Below are positions 44,247 through 52,749 of a DNA stretch of 64,000 bases, piece after piece. Origin of the DNA: Citrobacter amalonaticus (GTDB taxonomy: Bacteria; Pseudomonadota; Gammaproteobacteria; Enterobacterales; Enterobacteriaceae); contig NZ_PQMB01000001.1 in assembly GCF_002918555.1 (NCBI RefSeq), positions 434,087 to 498,086 on the forward strand, written 5' to 3'. How positions within the stretch are numbered: position 1 is the first letter of the stretch; each line of letters begins with the position of its first letter. The translations under genes were made by a program, and so were the position numbers. The notes beneath the pieces were generated by a model. That model was not told where the DNA came from. It saw only the letters and a list, made by a program, of their open reading frames with translations, and did not search any database.

Positions 44247-45453
44247 AATTCAGCGCTTTGCGCAAAATAAATGGACAAACGATTAAAAAAGCATATTCCG
44301 GGCTAAATATTGAACCGGTAAAAAACAGCGAGACCGGCGTAAAAAGATAGAGCTGCACCCGAAAATTCTGATTATCGCCAAACGCATTCAACGTCATTTT
44401 TAGGACTTTCCACATGTACCACAACGTCAATATCACCGCGAACCATGAGAAATAAATAATCAGCAGATACAATCCATTGTCTATGGTTTTCCCGACATCC
44501 GCACCGTTAAAAATTCCGAATGATGCGACATATTCATAAAGTGAGCCAAATCTGACAACGCCATCAATATGGGTTAAAGAATACCCCACCATCACCAGCG
44601 GACCGATAATACGATAATATGATGATGACCCTTCCGTCCCTAAATCACCGAGTCGCGTGGAGATATAAGGAAAGGCAAATATCATCCCTGTTAAAAATAC
44701 GGCTAATGAGATTATCGCCAGCGGTAACTTTTTCTTGATCGCATCCTTATTCAGATACTGAAACGCCCACTCCAGGAGAGCAAACAGGATAAAGGTCATA
44801 ACACCTGAAAACGATCCCGACAATATTATCCCTGCCAGAATCATAGCATCGGCTTTAGGCGTTTTGATACCAAACTGTTTTATACTGAGCCAAATTGAGA
44901 TTAATGCCAGAGCGAAGAATGCGGGTTCAAAATAGAGTGCGGTGGTTCGCTTACCGCCAAATTTAATAAAGTTCAGCACATAGCTGTTACTGTAAATAAG
45001 ATATTTCGAAATTCCTTCCATCAGGCTGCTGCCGCCGGTCAGGATAATCTGCGCCATCTCGGCGGCGGCCAGCATCACCACCAGCGTCACCACCAGATAG
45101 AAAAAGCGCAGGATCTTACGGTAGTTATGCGGCGAGATGGTCCTGAAACGAATACTCCACACCATGCCGATGATAATGACAATATAGACAAACAGCATGG
45201 TTGAGGTGACGTATTTACCGGCATCCAGTGACTGACCAAACAGATAATTAAATGCCGTCAGCGCCGCGCCCACCCCCAGCGCAATCATCAGTTTTTTGAC
45301 GCTGATACGTTCAAGGAACAGCAGCAGCAGAACGGGAAGAAAGGTGACGATAGTGATGGGAAAACTTTCACCCAGTTGAGCAATTTTGACGTTGACCAGT
45401 AAGTAGATCAGCGGTAGCAGCAGGTAGCTACAGATTCTGATAGAACGAGACAT
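44239..45453 (-). CDS. wcaD: Colanic acid polymerase WcaD
   Basis: A 404-residue inner-membrane protein with about 10-11 membrane segments, the putative Wzy of colanic acid. The sequence tracks E. coli WcaD closely (ICSYLLLPLIYLLVNVKIAQ near the start, SFGIFNGADVGKTIDNGLYL in the large loop). ATG 45453 with GGAGGAG is the family start and overlaps wcaC by 26 bp. The last residue and stop codon come from a mini-ERIC repeat. Confidence 0.94.
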   Translation of the reverse strand: MSRSIRICSYLLLPLIYLLVNVKIAQLGESFPITIVTFLPVLLLLFLERISVKKLMIALGVGAALTAFNYLFGQSLDAGKYVTSTMLFVYIVIIIGMVWSIRFRTISPHNYRKILRFFYLVVTLVVMLAAAEMAQIILTGGSSLMEGISKYLIYSNSYVLNFIKFGGKRTTALYFEPAFFALALISIWLSIKQFGIKTPKADAMILAGIILSGSFSGVMTFILFALLEWAFQYLNKDAIKKKLPLAIISLAVFLTGMIFAFPYISTRLGDLGTEGSSSYYRIIGPLVMVGYSLTHIDGVVRFGSLYEYVASFGIFNGADVGKTIDNGLYLLIIYFSWFAVILTLWYMWKVLKMTLNAFGDNQNFRVQLYLFTPVSLFFTGSIFSPEYAFLIVCPFILRKALNLS

Positions 45454-46645
45454 ACTCCTCCAGCATCTGTTGACCGCTGTACGCCGCGCGACTCCGCTCG
45501 CGAAACGCGGTAAGCGTGGTGTCAAAAACGGCCTGGGCAATTTCCGCTTTTTTCAGCTTTACCAGTTGCAGTACCTCATCCTCGGCAAATGTTTTTCCTC
45601 CCGACTTGCGCAGCACCTCGCGTGCCGCCTCGCTATGGGTGGCAATCACCGGAACGCCAATTGACAAGGCTTCACACAAAATCAGCGGATAGTTATCGAC
45701 CCTGGAACTGAACACCAGCGCGTCCATCTGATTAAGCGCGCTCATTAATTTGCGTTTATCGGTTTCAAAGCCGTGGTTGATAACGTTTTCCCCGGCAAAC
45801 GGAGAGAACTTGCCGAAAGTATGCAGCTCCACTTTCTCACCCGCCGCCACGATCTCGCGTACCAGCTGCGGGTTTGTTTTGCCGTCATAACGCAGATCGT
45901 GCGCTACCACCGCAATTTTCGATTTGCCCTGACTTTCACTCATCGGGGCCAGCTCGGCCAGAATCGCTTCGGTCGCCACGTCAATCCCGTTATTAACGAT
46001 CCGACAGCGACCGGCCCCGTACAGGCTGTTAAATGCCTCTGCCACATGCTGGCTCGGCGAGATAAACTGACAGCCCAGTGCCAGCATATTGCGGAACAGC
46101 TGACGTTTTCCGCTAACCAACTGATGCGCCCTGTCCACCTTCACCGGCGGATAGTTGCTGAGCGTCGGGCACGTCTGGCAGCCGCTTTTCCAGCCCTCAC
46201 ACCCATCGGTAAAGGCGCAGCGCCCGGTCACGCTCCAGTGATCGTGCAGCGTCCAGACCAGTTTTACGTCCCGCTTGTGGTTTTTAACCCGTTCGCAGAA
46301 CGTCACAACGTCGGCCAGGTTCAGCCAGTAGCTGTGCAGTACATGAAAATGCAATACCAGAGGACCCGGCGTGCGGGTGACCGTGCGATACAGATTATTG
46401 AGGTTGCCAAACAGATCGCGGTTGAAAAGACGAAATAGCGCAATATTCGCCGCCGACGTCAGACGCGGCGTTTGCCTGATGACGTGCGGATAATGGTTGT
46501 GACTCTCGCTTTTCTTTCCGCCCTTGCCGTACCCGTAGACAAATTGTGAATTCAGCCCTTTTTGCAGCGCGCGCTGATGCAGATCCAGTGCCACCCCTGC
46601 CGCACCGCCTTCCGCCAGCCGCACGTTAAATTGTAAAATATTCAT
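45428..46645 (-). CDS. wcaC: Colanic acid glycosyltransferase WcaC
   Basis: A 405-residue GT-B transferase starting MNILQFNVRLAEGGAAGVAL, with a cysteine-bearing middle (TDGCEGWKSGCQTCPTLSNY) as in E. coli WcaC and a C-terminal SRVDNYPLILCEALSIGVPV. It is proposed to add a galactose to the colanic acid unit. It overlaps wcaD (26 bp) and wcaB (4 bp). Confidence 0.94.
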   Translation of the reverse strand: MNILQFNVRLAEGGAAGVALDLHQRALQKGLNSQFVYGYGKGGKKSESHNHYPHVIRQTPRLTSAANIALFRLFNRDLFGNLNNLYRTVTRTPGPLVLHFHVLHSYWLNLADVVTFCERVKNHKRDVKLVWTLHDHWSVTGRCAFTDGCEGWKSGCQTCPTLSNYPPVKVDRAHQLVSGKRQLFRNMLALGCQFISPSQHVAEAFNSLYGAGRCRIVNNGIDVATEAILAELAPMSESQGKSKIAVVAHDLRYDGKTNPQLVREIVAAGEKVELHTFGKFSPFAGENVINHGFETDKRKLMSALNQMDALVFSSRVDNYPLILCEALSIGVPVIATHSEAAREVLRKSGGKTFAEDEVLQLVKLKKAEIAQAVFDTTLTAFRERSRAAYSGQQMLEEYVSFYQNL

Positions 46646-47130
46646 TTAATGACCTTTACCCGCGCTTTTTCGCCCACCACCAGCGCATTATCCGGGATGG
46701 TGTCGAGCACCACGCTGCCTGCACCAATCGTGACGTTATTACCCACGGTAATGTCGCCAATGATGACCACGTTGGCCCCCAACTCCACGCCGTTGCCAAT
46801 CACCGGACAGTCCAGACTGTCCGCCCCCCGATTACCAATCGTAACGCCGTGACGGATAGTAAAATCATCCCCCGCGACCACGTGTTTATTGATAACCACC
46901 GCATAGCCATGATGGATGGTGAACCGACGACCAATGGTCGCCGCCGCCTGAATTTCATAGCCGAAAAAGCATTCGGTCATGATGCGATACAGCACCAGCA
47001 CCGGTGCCGCCCAGAGATTGTTCAGCGCGCTCTTTTTGCGCCAGACGGAGCAAAAATGGGCAACGCGATACGCCAGCACCATGCAGCACGGGCGCAGACT
47101 CCAGCTGTTTGCGCGCAGATCCTCCAGCAT
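46642..47130 (-). CDS. wcaB: Colanic acid acetyltransferase WcaB
   Basis: A 162-residue serine-acetyltransferase-like hexapeptide protein. Repeats cover about 65-155 (IGRRFTIHHGYAVVINKHVV, IGNGVELGANVVIIGDITVG). It is one of two O-acetyltransferases in the operon with WcaF. The 3' end overlaps the wcaC start by 4 bp. Confidence 0.94.
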   Translation of the reverse strand: MLEDLRANSWSLRPCCMVLAYRVAHFCSVWRKKSALNNLWAAPVLVLYRIMTECFFGYEIQAAATIGRRFTIHHGYAVVINKHVVAGDDFTIRHGVTIGNRGADSLDCPVIGNGVELGANVVIIGDITVGNNVTIGAGSVVLDTIPDNALVVGEKARVKVIK

Positions 47131-47132
47131 CC

Positions 47133-47975
47133 TTAGCGCCCCCGTAATCCGTCAGCCAGGCGCTTGCCATTACGCACTGAGAAGAGCGTCAGCAAAGTGC
47201 GCCAGGTCATGCGTTTGTTGCGGATCTGATAGAGCGTAAACAACTGGTACTTTTTACTGCCCCGATCGAACTTATCTTTGTGTTTACGGTAGAAGTGGAA
47301 GTAGCCGGAGAATTTTTTCGGCGACGAGGTGATCTGCATTTCGCCATGATTGATATGCAGGATCTGGGTTGCCTCGTCCACCTTCCAGGGTTCACCGTAC
47401 TCCACGACCATACGTAAAAAGATGTCATAATCCTGAGCCGCAGAAAGGGAGGTATCGAACAGACACTCTTTGAAGCGCCACGCCCAGGTAAAAACCTGGT
47501 TGCCAATAATGTTGCGCTTGTAGAACAGACGGCGGGAATACGGTGATTTCGGATACAGCGGCAGGCTGGCTGGCTGTGAATAGACTTCCCCTTCGCACAC
47601 ATAGTCATTGGCATACAGAAACGCATGGGTGACCAGCTGCTGCTTATGCTCCAGAAAGATGCTCAGGCGGTCTGGCGTCCATTCATCATCATCATCAATT
47701 CCAGTGATGTACTGCCCACGGGCCTGCATAATGGCCTGGTTACGCACCGCGCAGGCGCCGGAATTCACCGCGTTATGGGTGTAGCGCACGCGCGGATCGT
47801 TCAACCCTGTCACAAACTGCTGCAATTGTTCATACGAAGAGGAGCAATCATCAACGATAATCATCTCCCAGTTCGTATAGTCCTGACGCAGGACCGATTT
47901 AATCGCACGGATCGCCAGCTGTTGCCTGTTCCAGGTTGGCATATAAATTGAGATCAATGGATTGTCTGTTGTCAT
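47133..47975 (-). CDS. wcaA: Colanic acid glycosyltransferase WcaA
   Basis: A 280-residue GT2 (GT-A) transferase: PLISIYMPTWNRQQLAIRAI at the N terminus, IIVDDCSSSYEQL and the metal-binding DxD region ITGIDDDDEWTPDRL. ATG 47975 (MTTDNPLIS) is chosen by alignment to E. coli WcaA (279 residues); in-frame sequence upstream runs into the REP-like hairpin after wzc. Confidence 0.94.
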   Translation of the reverse strand: MTTDNPLISIYMPTWNRQQLAIRAIKSVLRQDYTNWEMIIVDDCSSSYEQLQQFVTGLNDPRVRYTHNAVNSGACAVRNQAIMQARGQYITGIDDDDEWTPDRLSIFLEHKQQLVTHAFLYANDYVCEGEVYSQPASLPLYPKSPYSRRLFYKRNIIGNQVFTWAWRFKECLFDTSLSAAQDYDIFLRMVVEYGEPWKVDEATQILHINHGEMQITSSPKKFSGYFHFYRKHKDKFDRGSKKYQLFTLYQIRNKRMTWRTLLTLFSVRNGKRLADGLRGR

Positions 47976-47993
47976 GCTTATTTCCCGGATAGT

Positions 47994-48053
47994 GCCGGAT
48001 GGCGGCCTGCAGTCACCCGCAATCTTGTCGGCTCTGCAGGCCTGATCATCAGG
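47994..48053 (-). other. Intercistronic hairpin between wzc and wcaA
   Basis: GGCCTGCAG (48004-48012) pairs perfectly with CTGCAGGCC (48034-48042), and an overlapping palindrome CCTGAT-C-ATCAGG (48041-48053) could compete with it. A half REP unit (GCCGGATGGCGGCC) starts at 47994. E. coli also has a stem-loop at this gap, thought to reduce read-through from the export genes into wcaA. There is no T-run. Confidence 0.65.
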
Positions 48054-48060
48054 CAAATTA

Positions 48061-50223
48061 TTATTTGGAGTCTGATTGGTATTCGTACTCGTAGTACCCG
48101 TAATCCTGGTACCCGGTGGCGCGACGGAAGATGGAGTTGAGGATCACCCCTTTGACCTGGATACCGTTTTGTTCGAAGCGGCTGAGACTGGTTTCCACCT
48201 CTTTGAGGGTGTTAACCGCATAGCGCGCCACCATCAGCGTGGTTCCGGCATGGCGGCCCACAATCGCCGCATCGGTAACGGCCAGAATCGGCGGCGTATC
48301 AATCAGCACCAAATCGTATTGGCTGCCTGCCCAGCGGATCAGCTCGCCAAAACGCTCGCTCATCAGCAGCTCAGAAGGATTGGGCGGTATCTGACCGCGG
48401 GGGAGCAGATCAAAATGGGGAATGGAGGTCGGTTTTGCACAGGCGGCAATATCGCCTTTACCAATCAGAATTTCGGACAGGCCGTTGACGTTGTTGGTGC
48501 CCAGCAGTTCGTGGGTATACCCTTTGCGCATATCGCAGTCGATAAGCAGCACGCGTTTATGAGTCTGGCTGATCACCGCCGCGAGGTTGGCACAGACAAA
48601 AGTCTTGCCGATCGAGGGGCTAACCCCGGTAAGCATGAGCACATTATTTGGCGCCTGCATCATGGCAAAGTGCAGGCTGGTGCGCAGGCTACGTACCGCT
48701 TCAATCGCCAGATCCGTCGGATTCCCCACCGCCAGCAGCTGGCTCTGCTTATAGCGCTTAACCCCCTTAATGGTTTTGACATTGTCACGCGCCTTCTGCC
48801 ACTCGGAAAGCGGAATACTGGCGTAAACGCTGATGCCGTTCTCTTCGAGCACCTGTGGACTTTCAATTCCGCGATTCAGCAGTGAGCGCAGCAGTACGCC
48901 AACCACAGAGAGCATCAGACCAAGAATAATACTGCCGAGGATGATTAACGCTTTCTTCGGCTTCAGCACGCCAGGCTGGGCAATCGCCGGGTCAACGATG
49001 CGCACATCGCCGACGGTGCTGGCCTCGGTGATTTTCAGCTCCTGCTGTTTGTTGAGCAGCTGCATGTAGACCTGCTGACCTGATTCCACGTCACGGGTGA
49101 GACGCACGATCTCCTGCTGCGTTTTCGGCATCGCCGTCACACGCCCGTTCAGTTTGGCTTTCTCATCCTCCAGCGCTTTACGTTTTTCCAGCAGCGTGCG
49201 GTAAGCCGGATGCGCTTTGGTGTACAGCTTGGAGATTTCAGCCTCTTTAAAGGTCAGTTCGTTAAGCTGAGCATCAATATTGACCATCGAATCCAGCACC
49301 GCTTTGGCCTCAAGCGGTAAGTCCACCGAATCCTTATCCTGACGAAAGGCGTTCAGCTTATTTTCCGCGACGTCCAGACGGTTACGCACCTCCGGCAGCT
49401 GCTGAGCCAGAAACGCCAGGCTTTTCGCCGCTTCCGCAGATTTCCGCTCAACGTTCTGCTCCAGATAATTGCGGGTGATGCTGTTGAGAATGTCACGGAT
49501 CTGATCCCTGTCTTCACCGGTGAACGTCAGGCTTAACACGCCGGTATCTTTCCCGTTTTCTGTGACGGTAAGGTTGTTTTGCAGATTATTGATCATCCCT
49601 AGCGTGGAGAATTTGGCGACGGTGAATTCACTGTTCGGGCTGGCATGGATACCGCTGACCGTCATTGTCACGCCATCTTTATTCAATAATTGCCCGACCT
49701 GACCACGAGCGCTAAAGCCGCCATCACTGGTCAGTTCATAGCTTTTGTCATTCAGCACCTTAAGCGTGAAGACCTGCTCGTTCATCTCCTTTGGACGGGT
49801 GAACGTTGTCACTTTTACCGTGTCGTTCTGACGCCCCATCAGCCGATCCCAGCCTGCACCAAACAGCGGGAAGGTGTTTTTGGTCACGGAGATATCAAGG
49901 TCGAGATCGTCAACGGTTTTGCCAAGCACGAGTCGCGACTGAATCAGCTGAATTTCCGCCTCTGATGCTGGCGGTTTGTTCGCCAGCGCGGAGCCAATAT
50001 CCTGTACCAGTGAGTTACCGGAGTTTTGTTCAATCTGTACCAGCGCATCGGCGCTGTAGATTGGGGTGGCGAAGAGCGTATAAACCACCGCACACAGGGC
50101 AAAGACGCAGGTAATCCCCAAAACCCACCATCGCGCCTCGATAACGGTGCCGACCAGACGACCGATGTCGATTTCATCACTGCCCGTTACCGGAGCGGCA
50201 AGCTGTTTTACTTTTTCTGTCAT
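48061..50223 (-). CDS. wzc: Tyrosine autokinase and co-polymerase Wzc
   Basis: A 720-residue inner-membrane protein, same length as E. coli Wzc. Membrane segment 1 (about 32-52), a large periplasmic domain with coiled coils, membrane segment 2 (about 425-447), then a cytoplasmic kinase with Walker A GVSPSIGKT, Walker A' VLLIDCDMRKG, Walker B LVLIDTPPIL and a tyrosine-rich tail (YQDYGYYEYEYQ). Phosphocycling of the tail with Wzb governs polymerisation and export through Wza. The ATG overlaps the wzb stop by 4 bp. Confidence 0.97.
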   Translation of the reverse strand: MTEKVKQLAAPVTGSDEIDIGRLVGTVIEARWWVLGITCVFALCAVVYTLFATPIYSADALVQIEQNSGNSLVQDIGSALANKPPASEAEIQLIQSRLVLGKTVDDLDLDISVTKNTFPLFGAGWDRLMGRQNDTVKVTTFTRPKEMNEQVFTLKVLNDKSYELTSDGGFSARGQVGQLLNKDGVTMTVSGIHASPNSEFTVAKFSTLGMINNLQNNLTVTENGKDTGVLSLTFTGEDRDQIRDILNSITRNYLEQNVERKSAEAAKSLAFLAQQLPEVRNRLDVAENKLNAFRQDKDSVDLPLEAKAVLDSMVNIDAQLNELTFKEAEISKLYTKAHPAYRTLLEKRKALEDEKAKLNGRVTAMPKTQQEIVRLTRDVESGQQVYMQLLNKQQELKITEASTVGDVRIVDPAIAQPGVLKPKKALIILGSIILGLMLSVVGVLLRSLLNRGIESPQVLEENGISVYASIPLSEWQKARDNVKTIKGVKRYKQSQLLAVGNPTDLAIEAVRSLRTSLHFAMMQAPNNVLMLTGVSPSIGKTFVCANLAAVISQTHKRVLLIDCDMRKGYTHELLGTNNVNGLSEILIGKGDIAACAKPTSIPHFDLLPRGQIPPNPSELLMSERFGELIRWAGSQYDLVLIDTPPILAVTDAAIVGRHAGTTLMVARYAVNTLKEVETSLSRFEQNGIQVKGVILNSIFRRATGYQDYGYYEYEYQSDSK

Positions 50224-50669
50224 TGTTTTACCTGCTCTGCGTTCAATGCCTGCGCCCACTGGCGAGCAGACCTTTCAAGTAATGTGTACACCGCTTCAAA
50301 CGCCTCGCGACTTTTGCGATACGGATCGGGTATTTCACGCTCGCTGTCCCAGTGGCCGAACAACATCACTTTCCCGCGCATCTCTGGCGCCATTGCACAC
50401 AATTTGTCGATATGGCGTTTTTCCATCGTCAGGATCAGGTCATAGTCGCGACACATGCGTCCCGATATCTGGCGGGCGCAGTGTCCTTCAAGCGAGAGGT
50501 TGTGCGCAGCCGCGACGTTGGCTGCCGACGGGTCAGCGCCTTTCCCCACCAGCGCGCCCAGCCCCGCGGATTCAACCGTCAACTCCGGGTGATAACTTTT
50601 CAGCAAACGCTCTGCCGTCGGGGAACGACAAATATTCCCCACGCAGACCACCAATATTTTGTTAAACAT
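50220..50669 (-). CDS. wzb: Low-molecular-weight protein-tyrosine phosphatase Wzb
   Basis: A 149-residue cytoplasmic phosphatase that dephosphorylates Wzc. The N-terminal P-loop VCVGNICRSPTAE (8-20) holds the nucleophilic cysteine and arginine; the general-acid Asp is in IPDPYRKS. It is two residues longer than E. coli Wzb. It sits between wza (5-bp gap) and wzc. Confidence 0.96.
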   Translation of the reverse strand: MFNKILVVCVGNICRSPTAERLLKSYHPELTVESAGLGALVGKGADPSAANVAAAHNLSLEGHCARQISGRMCRDYDLILTMEKRHIDKLCAMAPEMRGKVMLFGHWDSEREIPDPYRKSREAFEAVYTLLERSARQWAQALNAEQVKQ

Positions 50670-50674
50670 GATGA

Positions 50675-51814
50675 TTACCAGGTATGAATGTCGCGTGCCG
50701 TATCCGTCATATAGCGAACACCGCTAATGGTCGGCAGCAACTGATTGATCAAACGATTCCAGCGGGCAACCGGTGCGGTCGTGACATACACGACGTCATA
50801 CGGCTGGAGACGGAATTCCGTCGCCATTACCAGAGAAGTAGCATCGGACATATCAAGCTGATAAATATTGGCAATCTTGCCGTCGCGTCCCCCCTGGCCT
50901 TTCAGAGGACGGATCACAAAGATGCCGCTGGCATTGGAGGTGGTCAGATCGATGCCTTCAGCATTACCCAGGGCTTCGGTCAGCGTCATACCGCTAAAGT
51001 CCATTTTGAGGGTGCTCTGTTTCTTCACTTCGCCCATCACGAAGACTTTCAGATCGTCATTGCGCGGTACGAACAGAATATCGCCCGGATAGAGCAGACG
51101 GTTCTGGCTAAGGTCGCCGTTTTGCATCAGCGCCTGCAGGGAGATACGTTGTTCCTGGCCATTATGCGTCAGCACCACGTTGCGCCAGTCAGCGGCTTCA
51201 GTCAGCCCACCGGCAGCATTAATGGCATCCAGAACGGTTAACGGTACGTTGGTAATCGCCTGCTGGCCGGACTTATTCACCTGCCCGGAGACATATGTCT
51301 TCTGCGAGCGGAAAGCGGCGATATTAACGTCTACCTGCGGGTCGGCGATGTACTTCGCTAAGCGGCCGGTAATATCACTGCGAATTTCACCCAGCGTCTT
51401 ACCGACGACGCTGACTTTGCCGATGTAGGGATAAAACATCGTGCCATCCGGCTGAACCCAGTTGCCGGCATCGCTGGAGCTGCGGTACTGACCGGCTGGA
51501 GTGGTCAGTTCCGGATGGTCCCAGACGGTCACGTTGAGAACATCGCCCGGCCCTACGCGATACTGATAATCTGAGATCTCCCTTTCCAGTGACATATTAG
51601 GCTGTGCCACATTAGGTCGCGGACGTAATTGCTCGACCAGACGTGGCGTCAATGGATAAACATTCACCATCCGGTCAAGGTCGAAATTAGCGTCCTGCTG
51701 CTTAATCACATCTTTCCCTGAAGTGGACATATTGCTACCCGGAAGAACGGTGCAGCCGCTTATCAAGCTTACCGATACCAATAATGGCATCAATTTCATT
51801 TTGGATTTCATCAT
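50675..51814 (-). CDS. wza: Outer-membrane polysaccharide export lipoprotein Wza
   Basis: A 379-residue lipoprotein forming the octameric outer-membrane export channel. A signal peptide ends in the lipobox LISG-Cys21; the polysaccharide export domain begins near [20 protein letters not shown] (about 89-108), followed by SLBB-type domains and a C-terminal amphipathic helix (about 345-379) that forms the pore. It is the first gene of the colanic acid operon, about 300 bp after the JUMPstart. Confidence 0.97.
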   Translation of the reverse strand: MMKSKMKLMPLLVSVSLISGCTVLPGSNMSTSGKDVIKQQDANFDLDRMVNVYPLTPRLVEQLRPRPNVAQPNMSLEREISDYQYRVGPGDVLNVTVWDHPELTTPAGQYRSSSDAGNWVQPDGTMFYPYIGKVSVVGKTLGEIRSDITGRLAKYIADPQVDVNIAAFRSQKTYVSGQVNKSGQQAITNVPLTVLDAINAAGGLTEAADWRNVVLTHNGQEQRISLQALMQNGDLSQNRLLYPGDILFVPRNDDLKVFVMGEVKKQSTLKMDFSGMTLTEALGNAEGIDLTTSNASGIFVIRPLKGQGGRDGKIANIYQLDMSDATSLVMATEFRLQPYDVVYVTTAPVARWNRLINQLLPTISGVRYMTDTARDIHTW

Positions 51815-51882
51815 TGATTATTTATCACTTTGGCAGAGTAATTATCCTGTGCAATTTAAATAGCGACTTCGCCGTGCACATT

Positions 51883-52003
51883 TATACCCGTCATACTTCA
51901 GTTTACAGGTGTGTTTGTTTCCCGACCCATTCCTGGGCCAGCGCAAGCGTTGTTCAAAACGAGGATGCCGTTTTGTCCCGTAACCCGAATTATTTTGGCT
52001 ATA
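51883..52003 (+). repeat. ERIC-ended repeat, left copy of an inverted pair at wza
   Basis: Begins TATACCCGTCATACTTCA and ends AACCCGAATTATT..GGCTATA, which are ERIC termini. The interior is not ERIC: it contains GGGCCAGCGCAAGCG and an AAAACGAGGATGCCGTTTTG palindrome. The right half (about 60 bp) is almost identical, with only a few differences, to the reverse complement of the repeat at 52601-52728. Confidence 0.8.
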
Positions 52004-52110
52004 CATTGCAGTTAATTGAAAAGAAATTTAACTGGCATCAGTCCTAAAAAAATTGAATTCATCCGCAGGCTATTGACAGAATAATTTATGCTCATCTTCA
52101 GGTGGTCAGA

Positions 52111-52149
52111 CACGCTACCGCCCCTGGCTTTTTAGCTACCAGTACACTG
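52111..52149 (-). promoter_or_regulatory. JUMPstart with ops element, colanic acid operon
   Basis: On the minus strand this 39-bp stretch matches JUMPstart, ending in ops GGCGGTAGCGTG (52122-52111), identical to the ops before rmlB. It should recruit RfaH to the wza transcript. It lies in the leader about 297 bp before the wza ATG. Confidence 0.93.
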
Positions 52150-52340
52150 ATTAATTAAAATTTTTATGCAGCCCATACGCTACTCTTTCCGATAAAGACA
52201 GATACGATGGGGTACCAGGGAGTCATACAATAATAGTCTGACCTAAATTCACAGTTTATTTTTACCACCATTAATGCTGAAAGAATTGTTACAGCTAACG
52301 TAATAGCAGGCAAGGTAACAAACCTGCTATTATCTGTTTT

Positions 52341-52389
52341 TAAGAATAATATTAAGCCTGGTAAAATACATTTTTTAGGAATTACTTGA
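52341..52389. promoter_or_regulatory. Candidate RcsAB-binding region upstream of wza
   Basis: TAAGAATAATATTA (52341-52354) and TAGGAATTACTTGA (52376-52389) each keep the first half of the RcsAB box consensus (TRVGAA-W-A-W-T-S-Y-G) with partial second halves. Colanic acid operons are controlled by RcsA/RcsB from such a site upstream of wza, and these are the best candidates found. The region is AT-rich, so chance matches are possible. The rest of 51815-52749 holds the two repeats, the JUMPstart and no gene. Confidence 0.35.
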
Positions 52390-52600
52390 TGTTGACAAAA
52401 AATATTTAAGACACCTGCCCTGCGATATATCCGAAATATATTTATCGCTAAAAATCGTTCCTGCCAGAAACTATAAGGCTATTTTTATCAGCTCATGACG
52501 CTAACAGGCTGATATAAAAGAGAGGAAAATTCGCCCCTGGCATTGCATTTTCCGTCAGCTTTATCCATGATCGAAATGTGACAATTTTCATGTAGACTCT

Positions 52601-52728
52601 TAATAATTCGGGTTGCGGGACAAAACGGCGTCCTCGTTTTGAACAGCGCTTGCGCTGGCCCTGAAGGGGCGAGGCCGAAGGTTGAGTCACGCGGCAACGC
52701 ACCAGCAACCTGAAGTATGACGAGTATA
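52601..52728 (-). repeat. ERIC-ended repeat, right copy of an inverted pair at wza
   Basis: Read on the minus strand it runs from TATACTCGTCATACTTCAGG to GCAACCCGAATTATT, with the same non-ERIC interior (GGGCCAGCGCAAGCG, AAAACGAGGACGCCGTTTTG) as the copy at 51883-52003. It ends 22 bp before the yegH start codon. Confidence 0.8.
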
Positions 52729-52749
52729 ACCAAAGGTATTGCACTTACT

